A stretch of DNA of 64,000 nucleotides, taken from contig JAFEKR010000017.1 of NCBI GenBank assembly GCA_019022495.1, positions 1,054,001 to 1,118,000 on the forward strand, in the 5' to 3' direction. The stretch is from Epichloe hybrida (taxonomy: Eukaryota; Ascomycota; Sordariomycetes; Hypocreales; Clavicipitaceae). The notes below the pieces were generated by a model. That model searched no databases, was not told the origin of the DNA, and saw only the letters and a program-made list of their open reading frames with translations. Both the position numbers and the translations under genes were made by a program. Positions 49,148-60,790 of this stretch are shown in pieces (position 1 is the stretch's first letter; each line of letters opens with the position of its first letter).

Positions 49148-49363
49148 ATAAATAATATAGTAGAAGAGAAGAAAAGCAAAGGAAAGGAAAGGGAAGATAA
49201 ATCTAACCTAAAGATAATTAATAGTATCTATAATATGAGGGAGAAGATGCTAAAAAATAAGGGTAAGCCTAACAATAAGCTTTGCAAGGTAAATAAAAAG
49301 AAGTTAAAGGAATAGGGTGTCAGGGTGTAGTAAGCTAAGTAGTTTTACCTCGTACTCAGGAGG
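49148..49363 (+). pseudogene. X3: Lys-rich C-terminal coding fragment sharing the X-family tail
   Basis: One plus-strand phase with few stops reads KKSKGKEREDKSNLKIINSI, then NKGKPNNKLCKVNKKKLKE, then KQFYLVLRR. The last 25 bp (AGTTTTACCTCGTACTCAGG plus AGGGA) match the X-family end. It is cut on the left by Copia-D and joined on the right to Copia-A pol. The protein family is not recognised. Confidence 0.55.
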
Positions 49364-49634
49364 GAAGATCTTAGTTATTATATATATAGATTTATACTCC
49401 TTGTATAAATACCTTATTAAGCTTAGAATAATAAAAGAGAAATGCCTAATAATTAATATTATAGCTTTTTAATAATTATATAAGCGCAAAGAGCTTTAAA
49501 AGATCTAATAGATTAATAGGGAGAATAACCTAGCTAATACCTTTATAAAGGTATTACTTAATAAGGCCCTTAAGAGCTTTATCTTAACTAACTAGATAAC
49601 TATCTAAATAGAGGGATAGGTTACTTATATATAA
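49364..49634 (+). pseudogene. Copia-A RNase H C-terminal fragment
   Basis: It is 271 bp and aligns with 30960-31224 of copy 1, including NLANTFIKVL, NKALKSFILTN and the terminal EG(W)VTY before TAA. Stops replace Gln and Trp codons. Confidence 0.85.
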
Positions 49635-50092
49635 TATATGCATAGTAAGAGGAAAGGTAAGACTCTAGGAGGGTAGCTATAAGGATAAGATAGTAATATA
49701 TAAGGGATTTATACCCTTATAGTTAATATCCCTAGAGGCTATAGCTACGCTAGCTTACTAGGCCCTCCTAGTAGACTATAGAAATTAATAGTAGTATATA
49801 GGAGGAGGAAGGTATTATATTAGAAGGGGGAAGATATTATATACGCACTATAGTGTGGAAGATATATTATTTTAAGGAAAGAAAGAATTTAGAAGGGATT
49901 TACTTATCCTTATATAGGCTTATAAGCTAAGTAAGATTATTATTTCTCTTTTATTAACTACTATATACCTAGATAGGCTATAAGTTCCTTTCCTTACATC
50001 CCTTATTAATTAAATCCTTAATCTACCTTTCTTTTTTATTTCTATAATTAATATTACATATTAATAATTATATTAAAAGAGAGAGTTTCTAG

Positions 50093-50393
50093 TGTTAGAA
50101 CAAAGGTGATATTAATTATGTATTGTAGCTATAATTACCTAGCAAAAGCTTAGGCTACGCGCACCTCACACATAACCTATAACCTAGCCTATTAATTAGC
50201 TAGGAAATATAGGGCTATAAACGCGTAACCCCCTTTTTCTCTCTTTGATTACAGCTGCTAGCTTTTAACTTCTCTTTTTATATAATTAATTAACAGAACA
50301 GACAACGTAGCCTAGAATAAATAATCGATGATAATACTATTCTTCGGGCTCACGATTGTATTATATTGAATTCAATACCCTGTGAATCCAACA
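50093..50393 (+). repeat. Copia-A 3' LTR of the truncated fragment
   Basis: It is 301 bp. The inner start is mutated (ATTATGTATTGTAGC) and the outer end is clean. It lacks a few bases of the CGCGCGCGGACC block. Confidence 0.92.
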
Positions 50394-50503
50394 GTTTTTC
50401 TTAAAGTTATATTAGTAAAAAAAAGTATTAAGAATAATAGTCTTATAAAAAACTTATAATATTATATATAACCCTAGTTATAATAAAATCTATAAAAAGT
50501 TAT
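50394..50503. other. AT-rich filler ending in the X2 target duplication
   Basis: No gene. The last 14 bases, CTATAAAAAGTTAT (50490-50503), are repeated at 51280-51293. Confidence 0.7.
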
Positions 50504-51279
50504 TGATTTTTAATTTCTTTTTAGGGTCATTGGCTGTGGCTAATGCATCTAACTTTTAAGGAACAAAAGGAATTACTAGCAATACCTAGCTAGTGTAATA
50601 ATTAATAACTAAATTTAATAATCACTATAGTGTTAAGTAAAATATAAATAAAGGAATAAGCTTTAAGCTATAAATTTAGGGGCTAAAAGGTTAATACAAA
50701 GTTTACGATAAACTTTGTAGCTGTGATTATGTAAGAGTTATAATTCGTCACCGCAGTTACTTAAATCCATTCGAGTTTTACTTATACCATAAATTAACGT
50801 AATTCCCCCTTCCTCTGCAACTGTATTTATTCTATCTCTTTATATCTCTTTTATGTTATAACTTGTCCTTTAAAGCTCTAAGGCAAACTTAAACCCTAAA
50901 AAAAAACATAACTTATCCTCACTTAACTACACTCTAATTCGTAATAAATACACTATACCTATTATAATTAATAGGTAAGGGTTAAGGGCTACTAATTAAC
51001 CAATTAATAACTAACTAATTAGAAGATAGTATAGCTAAGGGTAACCACAAGCTAGGGGCTATAACCACTAGGCTATAGAGCCTAATAGCTATCTAAAAAT
51101 CCGAGGAAATTCTAGATAAAAAGGAAATTTAAAAACTAGAAGCAAATATTAAGGAATTTAGGAAAAGTAAGAAGAAGAAGGGAAATAAAAGCTAGAGAAA
51201 AAGGCTAGATATTTAGAAAAGGTATTGAAAAATAGAGATCTATAATAATTTAAGCAGTTTTACCTCGTGCCTAGGAGGG
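50504..51279 (+). mobile_element. Retroposon-like family X, copy X2
   Basis: A 776 bp insert with a 14 bp target duplication. It begins TGATTTTTAATTTC and ends CCTCGTGCCTAGGAGGG. It is the reverse counterpart of X1, with the same two ends. The coding tail (KLGAITTRLQ.LIAIQKSEE and ANIKEFRKSKKKKGNK) is present, and one base is missing after GGAAATAAA compared with X1. Confidence 0.75.
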
Positions 51280-51293
51280 CTATAAAAAGTTAT

Positions 51294-51595
51294 CATATTA
51301 TAACTTAAATAACTAATTAAATAAAATAGCTAATAATATAAGTATAAAATTCATAGCTTTCTTTTAATTAGTATATTAATACTACTATATAAAAAGACCT
51401 ACTTTTTATTTACCTAACACTACATTTATAGTTTTTGTAGTGTAGTGTAGTTAGTGTAGTTAGTAACTGTACTAACTAGAAGAAAAAAAAAGCTATATTA
51501 CACTAAATACTAGCTAAAAAAAACTATATTACAAATACAAATTTTTCCTAAAACCTACACTAACTACACTATAAATAATGCTTTGCTTACTTATA
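51294..51595 (-). mobile_element. hAT-type MITE, reverse copy of 19204-19500
   Basis: Reverse complement of the MITE at 19204. It contains ACCTAACACTACATTTATAG, GTAGTGTAGTGTAGTTAGTG and AACCTACACTAACTACACTA, and ends TAATGCTTTG, a mutated CAATGCTCTG. It is split from its proximal part by X2. Confidence 0.65.
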
Positions 51596-52375
51596 ATAAC
51601 CTAGTAGTAAGCTACTAAGAAATTAGTAAAACCCTTTATTATATTATAAACTAGTATTACTAGCTATTAATAAAGAAAAACACTAAGTTATATATATAGA
51701 CTTATATAAGCTATTAGACTTTAAAACTAAGGTATTATATACCTTATAATAAGCTAGTAGTATTACTAGTACTTAATTAGCTTTTTTAAGAATTATTAAT
51801 AGACTTTATTATAAGGCTTTTACTTATAAAAGATATAAATTAGACTTATAATATAATCTTAGTTATTATAAACTATTTTATAAAATATAGTATTTATATT
51901 CTTATTTTAATATAACTAACTAGTAATAAGTTAATTACTATATTTTTAGAATATATTTTTAAGAACTACAATACCTTAGAAAGTATTATTATAAACTATA
52001 GTTTAATATTTACTAGTAAGTTTTGAATAACCTTTTATTACCTTATTATAACTAAGTAATAACTAAGTATTATGTTTTACGTATAAATAAATAAGTAAAT
52101 AAATAAGTAAATAACTTATTAATAGTATAGTTTATATATAATATAAGTACTTGCTTAACTTATAGCTATACCTTAGTAAAATTATTATAAGATTATAACC
52201 TTAAAGGCTTATAATAAGTAATTATAAATATTTCAGTAATAAATAACTAAGTAAAAACTTAAGTAATTATACTAAGAAATAAATATATAGTAATTAAGTA
52301 GCTTTTAAGTAACTTATAAACCTAGTATATAAAGTATTATAATAAGAAGTAAACTTAAATAAAGTTTAAAGTAAG
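51596..52375 (+). pseudogene. Gypsy-type integrase relic
   Basis: A plus-strand relic unlike Gypsy-1/2 in wording. With TAA and TAG as Gln it reads NIILVIINYFIKYSIYI near 51860, FLEYIFKNYNTLESI, then YSLIFTSKFQITFYYLI (family D-R-G-S-x-F-T-S-x-F-W) and QINKQINKQI (family QTDGQTER) near 52085. This is the core of a Gypsy integrase. It is cut by the MITE on the left and by the Copia-A LTR on the right, and it is very AT-rich, so probably one of the oldest pieces. Confidence 0.7.
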
Positions 52376-52661
52376 TGTTAGAACAAAGGTGATATCAATC
52401 GCGCGTCATAGCCGCAATTACCTAGCAAAAGCTTAGGCCGCGCGCAGGCCCTACACGTGACCCGTAACCTAGCCTGTTAATTAGCTAGGAAATGTTAGGC
52501 TATAAACACGCAGCCCCCTTTCCTTCTATTATCGTAGATTCTAGCTTTTAACTTCTCTTTTTTACACATATAACGCAGCCTAGAATAGATAATTAATATT
52601 AATACTATTCTTTAGGCTTATAACCTTATTATATTAAATTTAATACCCTGTGAAACTAATA
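52376..52661 (+). repeat. Copia-A copy 3 5' LTR
   Basis: It is 286 bp. The outer half is clean (TCGCGCGTCATAGCCGCAA) and the inner part is mutated. After it, AGTGGTTACC...TAACCACG forms a 7 bp stem (GTGGTTA/TAACCAC) with a 10 nt loop. Confidence 0.92.
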
Positions 52662-55309
52662 CTAATTAGTGGTTACCTTCACAGATAACCACGTAGTCTT
52701 TAAATACCGTAGATTAGCAAGGTTAATTAGAAAAGGTAACTTACCTAATAATAACTTACCTTATAAAATAGGAGAGCTATGTTTAATAATAAGTTATACT
52801 AACGGAAAGGTATAATATAGCTCTCTTCTTACTTTAGTATTAATATCTATATTTATATGGATTTTAAAATAATAAAGAAAGGTTTAATACTAGTAGCTAA
52901 GCTATTCCCTTATCTTTCTTTATTATATATTTTATTACATATTTAAAGTTAACTGCCTTACCTTGCGATCCTTCCTATTAAAAATATAAGTTATATAATT
53001 TATATTTATACCTCTCCTATTCCCTTATATTAAAGATTTGCTCCCCTTTAATTAATTAGAATATTAGAAGTAGCTAGACTATCTAGGACCTCTAGTTAAT
53101 TTAGAGTTCCTAGTAAGAGTAATAGCTATAATAATGCTATAGAAGGTATTAAAGCTAGAGATAGTAATAAATACCCTAATAAAGGAAAAGCCTCTATTTA
53201 CACTAATCTATACCCCTATATCTTTATAAGACTTAAATAATATATTATAAAGAAACTACTCTAATAAATAAAGAGCTTTAAATACAAAGAGATAATAATA
53301 CCTAAGGAAATTAGTCTCTATATCCTTATAAAGACTAAATAATATAAGGAGTAAAGGTTATTTAAAAGAATACTATTCTCTAAATTTAGTAATAACTTCT
53401 ATAGATAGTTAAGAGATAAGTTTATAAATAAGAGAGACCTTTCCTAGAATAGACTTTAAGACTATTTTCTTTATAATAGAGTGTATATAACTATTAGAAA
53501 AGGTATAAAGATAGTAAATAACCTTAAAGAAGTAGTAAACTAGAAAGAATTCTTATTTTAGACTCTTAAAGAAATTAAAAAGGCTAGGAAGAAGTATATA
53601 TAGTTTTAGAAGAACCTATAGAATAAAGAATTCTTTTATAATCTATTAGAAAATAGTAATATTAGATCCTAATAACTAACCCCTTTACCTTGCTTATTAG
53701 TATAATTACTATTAAAGGGATTAATAGGCTAATCTCCTATAAGAAAGTTAATTAATCTAGAATTAAGGGCACTAAAGGATGCTATTTATAAGTATTTATA
53801 AGTAACCCCCTTACCTATACCTTTACCTAAGATAATTTAGTAAAACTACCTTAATAATACTACTAATAATACCCCTAAGTAAGGGTATTACTAATAGAGT
53901 TAGCCTTAACTACCTAGGGCTAATATTACCTTTATTAGTATAGCCTAAAGAACTACACTTTCTCCTCCCTAATATAGGGAAGAGAAAGATTAAAGGGAAT
54001 AATAAACCTTAAGGCTACTCCTTATAAAGCTACTCTCTTACTTCCTAAAGACTATACTACCTCTTTTATAAATATAAAGAGAAGTATTTAGAAAACCCCT
54101 ATAGACTTAGAGACCTTTACTAAAGTAAATTATAGACTTATTAAAGGTATACCCTAAAGAATAACTCTATAGTGCTAATAACTATAATATTCTTAAATTA
54201 AAGCTTTAAATATTCTATAGGAAGTATAAATTACTTAATATCTAACCTAAATAAGCTAGTTATACCTTTAAGATTATACTTAAAGGTAAAGCTTTATAAT
54301 ACTATATAAACTACCTCTCTAAACCTAGTAAACTATAAGACCTCCCTATACTTATTACCTATATAAGGGAATAATTTAAGACTAAAAATATATAGTAAAG
54401 ATATCTCCTAGAATAGAATAATTCTACTTTTTAAGGAATAATAAATAATAACCTAAGTAAATTAATAATTAATTACTTTAATAATCTTATAAAGAAGCTA
54501 GCTATCTTATAATAAGTAGTACCTAAGGTAAGCTAAAGTAAAAGGGTACTTTAGAATTAACTTATAATAGCCTATAATAATATTCTAGAATATAAAGGAG
54601 TTATTATAGACTTACTAAAGGGACTATAAGAATTCTATAAATAGATTAAGATAATAATCTAACTTATAAAGGAAGAGAAAAAGAACTACTAATAATTCCT
54701 AACTAAAGCTATAACCCTAGAGTAATTCTAGACTAACTAAAGATATAATAGGAAAGGAAAAGAGACCTAATACCTTTTAAAACTATAAGGAAAAGGAGGA
54801 AATTCTTATATAAAGAAATACTATATATATAGTAAGGAAGGATACTAGTTATTAAAGCACCTAGAAAAGAACTATAAGAAAGCGTATTAATACTTTAAGA
54901 ACTACTACCTTATGGATCTAGCTAATAACTTATATAATTTATTTCTTATATAGTATAAAGGGGAATACAAACCTTAATCCCTTATTAATAACAAAATCGC
55001 CTAGTATATAAAGAGTATTAGATTTAATAATAGCCTTAATAGTACAGATAGGCTAGTACCTATAAGCTTCTTTAATTACAGAACATAACTTAATAGTAAA
55101 AGAATATTTTAATTCCTAATAAGTTAAGTAGCTTATTATAGTCTAAGTAAAGAAGACCTCTTTTAGCAAGAACTCTTAAGCAAAGCTTTAACAATATTTA
55201 TACTAGAAGATTACTATTCTTATATAACGTTTTAAGGGATTATACCTAATATAGGAGCCGTAAAGTTCTCTATAGTAAGGTATTCTTAATTCCTTACTTT
55301 ATAATATTA

Positions 55310-55324
55310 AATGCCTAAACTATA
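55310..55324. repeat. 15 bp target duplication AATGCCTAAACTATA
   Basis: Repeated at 56175-56189. Copy 1 has the single form ATGCCTATATTACAG near 28190. Confidence 0.9.
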
Positions 55325-56174
55325 TATATTTATATTATTTACACTAGTTAGCTCTATAGATAGCTATTGCTAGTACTCCTATTACTAAGTTAAAAGGGAA
55401 AACCTTATACTAGGAAGAAAAACCCCCTTGCGTCTATGTATAGGCTAGCGCTAGCCCTATGACAGGCCTGCGCTGCTTGGTGTGTTTCCTGCTGTAGGTG
55501 TTTATTACTAGCTTACGCTAGCCTTATCCCGTTAAAAAGAAAAGAAAGGAAAAATATGTGGAGTGAGTGTTCGGAGGCCCCTTCTGATCCTATTCCGGTG
55601 CGATAACACGCCTGCCCCGGGCATTCGCTTAGGAGCCGGGCTGGCGGCGATGCTTGCCTAGGTTGAAGTGTTGCTTCCTTTGGTTCCTTCTTTGATGGCC
55701 TCTTTGAGGGCTTGTTTAAGGGCTCCTTTGGTGGTGCGGATGTTGCTGTTGTTGTGGTTTGTTGCCTTTGCTTTAGCTCGGGCGCGGTCCGCTGCCTGTT
55801 TAGTGACAGCTTTGGTGATACACTACACCTAAGTAACTTTATTACTAGGGATAAGGCTTGTGATTTTATTATAGTATTTTGTATTATCTAGATGTTTAAA
55901 TTAGATCCGGTCTATTATAGGGTTATTCTTGCTGCTCTAAACATTAAACTATCCTATTCTTATATTTAGGTAATAGTAGCTTTATACTAGCCCCCTTTCT
56001 CCTAAGTTAATTACTATTAGCATATTCGCACTCCTACCACTAGCTTTATTGTAATATAATATTATAGGGGGGGGTAAATAGAGGTAAGAAATCAAATATT
56101 AATATGGTTTGTATTTTAGAGGCGATTCTAGACCTTTAGAGCGGTGCGGAAGTTTATGCGAAGGTTTTTACTAT
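55325..56174 (-). mobile_element. 850 bp insertion with GC-rich, unmutated core
   Basis: Flanked by a 15 bp duplication, without terminal inverted repeats. The core (about 55430-55830) is rich in G and C and keeps CpA and TpG, unlike all neighbouring DNA. In minus sense an open run of about 54 codons (about 55820-55660) reads ITKAVTKQAADRARAKAK, then IRTTKGALKQALKEAIKEG, a basic helical sequence ending at TAG. I do not recognise it. The rest is AT-rich, with a G run (GGGGGGGG near 56069). A retroposed or captured single-copy fragment fits the data best. Confidence 0.6.
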
Positions 56175-58984
56175 AATGCCTAAACTATAGCTTAATAAAT
56201 TAATAGCAAAAAAGGCATTAGTTAGATTTAGCGTAGGAGAACTAATTATCGCGCTTAGATTAGCTAATATACTTATACCTTTTAGAGATATTCTCTTTTA
56301 GGTTATACTAATAAATACTCTATTTCTCTTATCCCTTAATAATATAGACTGCTTATGAATTAATTTTAATATCTTTAAAAATATACTATAATAAGGAAAT
56401 ATTAAAGTCCTTATTATATATAAATAGGGGCATGCTTAGATATTACTTACATAAAAAGAGGAAGTAGTTGCTTAGAGCTATCTTATAGAAGGCAAGTTAT
56501 AGTAATTACACTATTGCTTTAGGCATCTATTAATCTAATAATTACATAAGGTTCTCTGTAAATTAGGGTATAATATTAACATTAAAGCTATTAAGGAGCT
56601 AATAAGACTTTGCTACTAATACTAGATATATATAAATAGCCTTAATTACTTTAAATTCACCCTTAAGGATAAGTGTAGCTTTAACTATAAAGTAATAGTA
56701 AATGTTTTTTACCTTAATAGTAACTACCTTATACTCTATATTATAAATATAGCTATAGTGTTTAACGTAGTGAAATTCCTTAATAATATCTCTATAAAAA
56801 CAACCTAGGAAGCCCTCTAGATATACTAGATTAATACTTATCTAGGCCCTCTAGATTTTATTACTATAGACACTAGAATAAACTTCTATAGTAATAAATT
56901 TAGATAATTTATAGCTTTAATATTAATTTTAATTAAGGAAGTCCTTATTAAGGTATACTCTAGTATTAGGAAGGTTAAAAGGTATTATAAGCCGCTCTAA
57001 AGGGCCTATAATATAATTAGGTATAAATATCCTATAACACCTAAACCTACTACCTTATAAATAGTAATAAAGGCCCTAAATAATACTATAGGCCTTAATA
57101 GCCTTATTCTAACCCTCCTTATCTTTAAAGCTTACTTATATATAATAAATAAATCCTTACTATTACCTAATATTATATAGTATATAATTATAGTATAGAA
57201 GGCTACTAAAGAGATTAAGAGGCTTTATACTATTAGGAAGGTTAATAAGGCCCTTACTAAATATAATAGCCTAGATACCTTAAAAACCCTTAACCTACTA
57301 CTTAGATTAAAGGTCTAAGTCTAGCAAGAAAGTAAGGGATAAGCAGGCCTATATAAGCTACTAGTAATAACTAGAGAGAGCTATATACTTAATATACCTA
57401 GGGGCCTAAAGACCTTTAGGTTAACCTCTATTAAGCCTTACTATAATAATCCTAGTATAGAGAAAATAGTAAAGCCTAGTAAAGAGGAAAAGGAGAAAGG
57501 GTAAGAGGCCTAAGATAAGAATATAGTGCTAGTAATACTACTAAAGCGTAGGTATAGAAGACCCTAAAAGAACCCTCCTATAATACCTTAAGAGACTAAT
57601 ACCTTCCTATTAGTAAAAGAATATAGTAACTTAGCCCTTATAATTAAGCTATAAAAGGAAGGAATTATAAAGACCCTAGGCGAACCTTTTAAACTATTAA
57701 TAAAAGTAGAAATTAATGCCCTAATTAAGTAAGGTGTGTTTAAATTTATTATATTTAATAAGGAGAAGCATAGTAGGATTCGAATCTTTAATTCTTAAAT
57801 TATTAATAAGATTAAAGGTAAGATAATAGAACCCTATAAAAAGTCATGCCTTATAATCTAAGGATATAAGGATAAAGGGAAACAAGCTATTCTTACACAG
57901 GCCCTAATAATTTAATAAGCAAGCTAATATCTTATCCTTGTGATAGCCCTATTAGCGAGATTAAGGAAATTCCTTATCTAGCTATATGATATCTGTTAGG
58001 CGTATGTACAGGCCTATATATTCCTAGAGTAGCTAATCCTAGCGCGCTTGCTAATTTAGATATAGTACCTTTACTTACCTAGTATGATTTTTAGGGTTAT
58101 AAAGCCCCTCTATAAGCTTATAAAGGCTAGAACGTATTAGTAGGTTATATATTATAAGTATTATAAAGAGAACCTCTAGATAGAAACCTCTATAAATAAT
58201 CCTTACTTACTTATAACTATAAAGGAAAGCCCTAACTTTATATATATTAGAATATAGACTAATAATACTCTTAGCCTATTAGATAAGAAGTTCTCTAAGA
58301 AGGAAAAGACTTAACTAGTTACTATAGGCTTTAATATAAAGCTAAAGTAATTCCTAACCTAGGATAATCCCCTTATGTTTAATAAAGGTATTATTATACT
58401 AGAGAATAATACTATTAAGATATAGTAAAAGGGATAGAGTAATAAGTTAGAATTAGTTCTAATAATTAATTTAAAGTGTAAATACATTAAGTAAAGGGCC
58501 TCAGGCGCTTATATTGCCTTAATATACTAACTAGAGGCTTACTTTAATCTATTTATTACTATATAGCACTAAGAGCTAACCCTAGAGGATATAAAAGCCC
58601 TTAATTACTACCTAAAGTAGTAAATAAATTACCTAGAAAGAGGCCTAATATTTATCCTAATTAACCTTAAGAAGGTAAAGCTCTTTGCTTTTATAAATAA
58701 ATTATTTACTAATAACTAGGACCTATCTTTATAACTAGGATATATACTTATCCTAGCTAATAAGGACTACACTAATAGCAAATTCACTATTAAAGGTAAT
58801 ATTATACACTTTAGCTTAATAAAGAGTAAAAGAGTTATTCAAAGCATGCTTGCCTTGGAGGTTTATAGTATAGTAGCTAGCATTAATATAGCTTATATAA
58901 TTATAATAACCCTAAACCTAGTTACTAAATAACTAAAGCTCCTAAAGATCCTAGTTATTATATATATAGATTTATACTCCTTAT

Positions 58985-59155
58985 CAGAGCTTTGCACTAC
59001 ACTACACTACATTGTGTAGTATTTGTAGTGTAGTGTAGTATACTACACTACACTACATACTACACTACACTACACATTACACTACAAGGGAATTTTTTTA
59101 CTACACTACACTACATGTAGTATTTTGTAGTATTTGTAGTATTTGTAATTTTTAG
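58985..59155. repeat. CTACA/GTAGT pentamer array
   Basis: CACTACACTACACTACA in both orientations, with ACATGTAGT at the centre of inversion. Confidence 0.9.
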
Positions 59156-59162
59156 TAATATA

Positions 59163-59412
59163 ATTAGCTTATAATAGCTTATAATAGCTTATAATAGCTT
59201 ATAATAGCTTATAATAGCTTATAATAGCTTATAATAGCTTATAATAGCTTATAATAGCTTATAATAGCTTATAATAGCTTATAATAGCTTATAATAGCTT
59301 ATAATAGCTTATAATAGCTTATAATAGCTTATAATAGCTTATAATAGCTTATAATAGCTTATAAAAGCTTATAAAAGCTTATAAAAGCTTATAATAGCTT
59401 ATAATAGCTTAT
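59163..59412. repeat. Decamer array AGCTTATAAT, about 25 copies
   Basis: The same unit as at 24183-24405. Three copies are AGCTTATAAA. Confidence 0.96.
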
Positions 59413-59636
59413 AGTTTATAAGCTACTATAAGCTATAATAAATTATATTAACTTATAATATTATTAGTGTTAAAGTTTAATTAAAATTAAATAGTAAATA
59501 AGTAACTAAAATATAAATATAAATAAGTATAAGGAAATTACTATAGAAAAAGCTATACTTTTTAATTACTTAGTATTTTAAGCTTTTTAAATATATTAAT
59601 AAAATAAAATACTTTTCTTTCTTATATTTTTTAAAA

Positions 59637-59772
59637 TAATAATAATAGTAATAATAGTAATAATAGTAATAATAGTAATAATAGTAATAATAGTAATAAT
59701 AGTAATAATAGTAATAATAGTAATAATAGTAATAATAGTAGTAGTAGTAGTAATAGTAGTAATAGTAATAAT
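59637..59772. repeat. 9 bp array AATAATAGT
   Basis: About 14 copies, changing to AGTAGTAGT near 59740. Confidence 0.95.
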
Positions 59773-59850
59773 AAATTTAATATCTCTTTTTAAGAAATAA
59801 TTCTATAACTAATTAAAAAAAAGTATAAACTCTAAGTAAAAGGCAACTAT

Positions 59851-60400
59851 AAGGACCCACTTTAGACCCACTTTTATTAATTCCTTCTTTTTCTAAGACT
59901 AGATTATAGAAAAAAGCATAAAAGTTATTAGGAAGTAGAGGTATAATTATAAGGACCCACTTTAGACCCACTTTTATTTATTCCTTCTTTTTCTAAGACT
60001 AGATTATAGAAAAAAGCACAAAAGTTATTAGGAAGTAAAGGTATAATTATAAGGACCCACTTTAGACCCACTTTTATTAATACCTCCTTTTTCTAAGACT
60101 AGATTATAGAAAAAAGCATAAAAGTTATTAGGAAGTAGAGGTATAATTATAAGGACCCACTTTAGACCCACTTTTATGAATACCTCCTTTTTCTAAGACT
60201 AGATTATAGAAAAAGCATAAAGGTGATTAGTAAGTAAAGGTATAATTATAAGGACTTACTTTAGACCCACTTTTATTAATATATCTTTTTCTTTAGACTA
60301 AATTATAGAAAAAGCATAGAAACTGTTAGTAAATAAAAGGTATAGTTAATAAGGTTTACTTTTAAACCTACTTTTTAGTATAATATATAGCTAAGTAAGT
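59851..60400. repeat. 100 bp minisatellite with AAGGACCCACTTTAGACCCA
   Basis: Units start at 59851, 59951, 60051, 60151, about 60250 and about 60340. The first four are nearly identical and the last two diverge. Each contains CTTTTTCTAAGACTAGATTA. Confidence 0.95.
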
Positions 60401-60480
60401 AAGCTAAAAATAGTATATATTCTTTAGCTTACTTTTAAAGCTTTTTTTTCTAATTTTAGTAATAAAGGAAAATATATTAT

Positions 60481-60790
60481 TGTTGGATTCACAGGGTATT
60501 GAATTCAATGTGTAATACAGTCGTGAGCCCGAAGAATAGTATTGTCATCGATTATCTATTCTAGGCTGCGTTATCTGTTGTCATGATTGATTAAGTTGTA
60601 GGAAAAAGAGAGGTAAAAAGCTAGAAGTTACAATATATAAAGGGAAAAGGGGTTACGCGTTTATATCCCTATATTTCCTAGCTAATTAACGTGCCAGGTT
60701 GTAGGTTATGTGTAAGGTTCGCGCATGGCCTAAGCTTCTGCTAGGTAATTATGGCTACGACGCGTGATTAATATCACCTTTATTCTAACA
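60481..60790 (-). repeat. Copia-A copy 4 3' LTR
   Basis: 310 bp and well kept on its outer side (TGTTGGATTCACAGGGTATT), more mutated toward 60790. Confidence 0.94.

Larger units (their letters stand above)
49364..50393 (+). mobile_element. Copia-A fragment: pol C-terminus, 3' UTR and 3' LTR
   Basis: It starts inside RNase H (YRFILLV-type zone, matching about 30970 in copy 1), reaches the stop at 49632-49634, then the 3' UTR and a 301 bp LTR (50093-50393) ending CCCTGTGAATCCAACA. Everything upstream is missing. Confidence 0.9.
52376..58984 (+). mobile_element. Copia-A copy 3, interrupted and 3'-cut
   Basis: 5' LTR 52376-52661 and an interior collinear with copy 1 as far as the RNase H zone. 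It is interrupted by an 850 bp insert (55325-56174) and split at 58984 by a hAT-type element. The 3' part is not in the window. Confidence 0.92.
53085..58984 (+). pseudogene. Copia-A copy 3 gag-pol remnant
   Basis: Aligned to copy 1, the start codon position reads AGG (53085-53087) instead of ATG, followed by the same TSS.LI.RVPS wording. Gag runs to about 55.2 kb, with a knuckle remnant near 54815. The protease site reads GIIPNIGA at about 55240. The 850 bp insert lies just after the protease, and the frame resumes at 56175. Integrase is at about 56.5-57.3 kb and reverse transcriptase at about 57.6-58.3 kb. The RNase H zone lies near 58.7-58.9 kb, up to the LSLYKI-type motif where the hAT element enters. 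Stops are frequent. Confidence 0.88.
58985..60480. mobile_element. hAT-type non-autonomous element, left part
   Basis: It starts CAGAGCTTTGCA followed by CTACA pentamers, a decamer array, a conserved AT-rich segment (AAAAGCTATACTTTTTAATTA), a 9 bp array and a 100 bp minisatellite. The 8 bases before it are CTCCTTAT. The right end is not in the window because Copia-A copy 4 enters at 60481. No transposase. Confidence 0.78.
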
